Assembly: GCA_002421825.1 (NCBI GenBank)
Contig: DISR01000010.1
Location: 1 to 14,818 of the forward strand
From: Thiobacillus sp. UBA6205
GTDB lineage: Bacteria > Pseudomonadota > Gammaproteobacteria > Burkholderiales > Thiobacillaceae
Reading direction: 5' to 3'
Length of the DNA: 14,818 nucleotides
The position numbers and the translations under genes are program-made. Position 1 is the stretch's first letter. Each line of letters starts with the position of its first letter. Shown here piece after piece: positions 14,536 through 14,818 of the stretch. The notes beneath the pieces were generated by a model. The model searched no databases, was not told the origin of the DNA, and saw only the letters and a list, made by a program, of their open reading frames with translations.

Positions 14536-14556
14536 TGTGGGTTAAGCCCACCCACA
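14536..14556. repeat. Inverted repeat upstream of the comEA-like gene
   Basis: TGTGGGT (14536-14542) and ACCCACA (14550-14556) pair over seven bases with a 7-base loop. An alternative register pairs GTGGG (14537-14541) with CCCAC (14547-14551) around TTAAG. It lies about 40 bases upstream of the gene start and could be an operator or a 5'-leader hairpin. No strong promoter was identified around it. Confidence 0.4.
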
Positions 14557-14736
14557 TAAGTTAGCGGTTATGCGTTATTTTTGACATCAGCCAAAAGCCA
14601 TATGCACAAACCCAGGCAACTAGGCCAAAAGTTGTATATTCCGGCACCAAAAAACTTTTTTGAGCTGATTTCTGTTGATAACTTTTGCAAGGCCGTTCCT
14701 GACGATACGTCATTCGGCATTCTCGGGCATGCCAAG

Positions 14737-14760
14737 CCGGGGGGCGTTGACCGGGGGGCG
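14737..14760. repeat. Tandem 10-base direct repeat CCGGGGGGCG
   Basis: Two identical copies (14737-14746 and 14751-14760) are separated by TTGA, a 14-base period. This is a striking G-rich pair inside an otherwise AT-richer spacer, 17 bases before the terminator stem. Confidence 0.6.
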
Positions 14761-14776
14761 CTGGATTTGGCGCAAT

Positions 14777-14806
14777 AAAAAAGCCCTCTTTGTGGAGGGC
14801 TTTTTT
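14777..14806. terminator. Strong bidirectional intrinsic terminator
   Basis: AAAAAAGCCCTC (14777-14788) pairs perfectly over 12 bases with GAGGGCTTTTTT (14795-14806) around TTTGTG. A T6 tract is present on both strands, so it can end transcripts from either side. It could serve an unseen leftward gene beyond the right edge, or a rightward transcript in the spacer. Confidence 0.92.
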
Positions 14807-14818
14807 GGTGTAGATGTC

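Larger units (their letters stand above)
14499..14776. other. Unassigned intergenic spacer of lower GC content
   Basis: No convincing gene is seen. It holds the comEA leader with its inverted repeat, a TTGACA at 14581-14586 without a well-spaced -10, a TATATT at 14635-14640, a loopless A6/T6 inverted repeat at 14648-14662, and two copies of CCGGGGGGCG. A rightward frame from ATG 14602 to the TAA at 14776-14778 could encode 58 residues. It has no Shine-Dalgarno, weak third-position GC compared with neighbours and no motif I recognise, so I do not call it a gene. A small RNA ending at the strong terminator at 14777-14806 is possible but unproven. Confidence 0.5.

Noticed and set aside
14673..14681. 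TGTTGATAA resembling a DnaA box
   Set aside because: One mismatch to TGTGGATAA, a single isolated copy and no origin-like context.
14602..14778. Small rightward open frame (58 codons from ATG) before the right-end terminator
   Set aside because: No Shine-Dalgarno, third-position GC unlike the neighbours, no recognisable motif; kept only as a possibility in the spacer.
1..14818. Search for a mobile element, phage, CRISPR, defence or biosynthetic island
   Set aside because: No transposase, integrase, repeat array, toxin-antitoxin pair or tRNA-adjacent attachment repeat was seen; gene content and composition look like core chromosome.

Overview
The window is GC-rich chromosomal DNA with ordinary bacterial housekeeping and carbon-storage genes. 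Domain content, codon bias and the order lysC followed directly by tRNA-Ser suggest a betaproteobacterium, possibly in the Nitrosomonadales/Gallionella-like range. That placement is inferred from memory of family sequences, not from a search. There is no insertion sequence, prophage, CRISPR array or obvious foreign island.

Left third (1-6395): a glycogen/alpha-glucan cluster arranged around a 63-base divergent promoter region. Leftward runs glgC (ADP-glucose pyrophosphorylase), translationally coupled by an ATGA overlap to a GH57 glycoside hydrolase that continues past the left edge. Rightward run glgB (branching enzyme) and, two bases later, pgi (glucose-6-phosphate isomerase). Together they link hexose phosphate to ADP-glucose and to synthesis and remodelling of branched glucan.

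Middle (6399-8900): a compact leftward operon converging on pgi. It holds pgl (6-phosphogluconolactonase), a secreted DUF4139 protein overlapping it by ATGA, and a 115-residue protein of unknown function one base further on. Divergent from pgl is a regulatory protein with a degenerate EAL region and an HDOD domain (8957-10225).

Next (10291-13739): a DEDDy 3'-5' exonuclease related to the PolB proofreading domain, coupled to rlmD (23S rRNA m5U1939 methyltransferase, GTG start), then lysC (aspartate kinase) behind an intergenic region with two inverted repeats. lysC has a plausible internal start for a separate regulatory (beta) subunit.

Right end (13794-14818): tRNA-Ser(GCT) with its terminator, tRNA-Arg(ACG) with a perfect -10 box, a bidirectional terminator shared with the convergent comEA-like helix-hairpin-helix gene, and about 280 bases of lower-GC spacer ending in a strong bidirectional terminator.

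I found no convincing undescribed multi-gene system. The best candidates for a second look are the uncharacterised genes coupled to pgl, the GH57 enzyme coupled to glgC, and the unassigned spacer at the right end.
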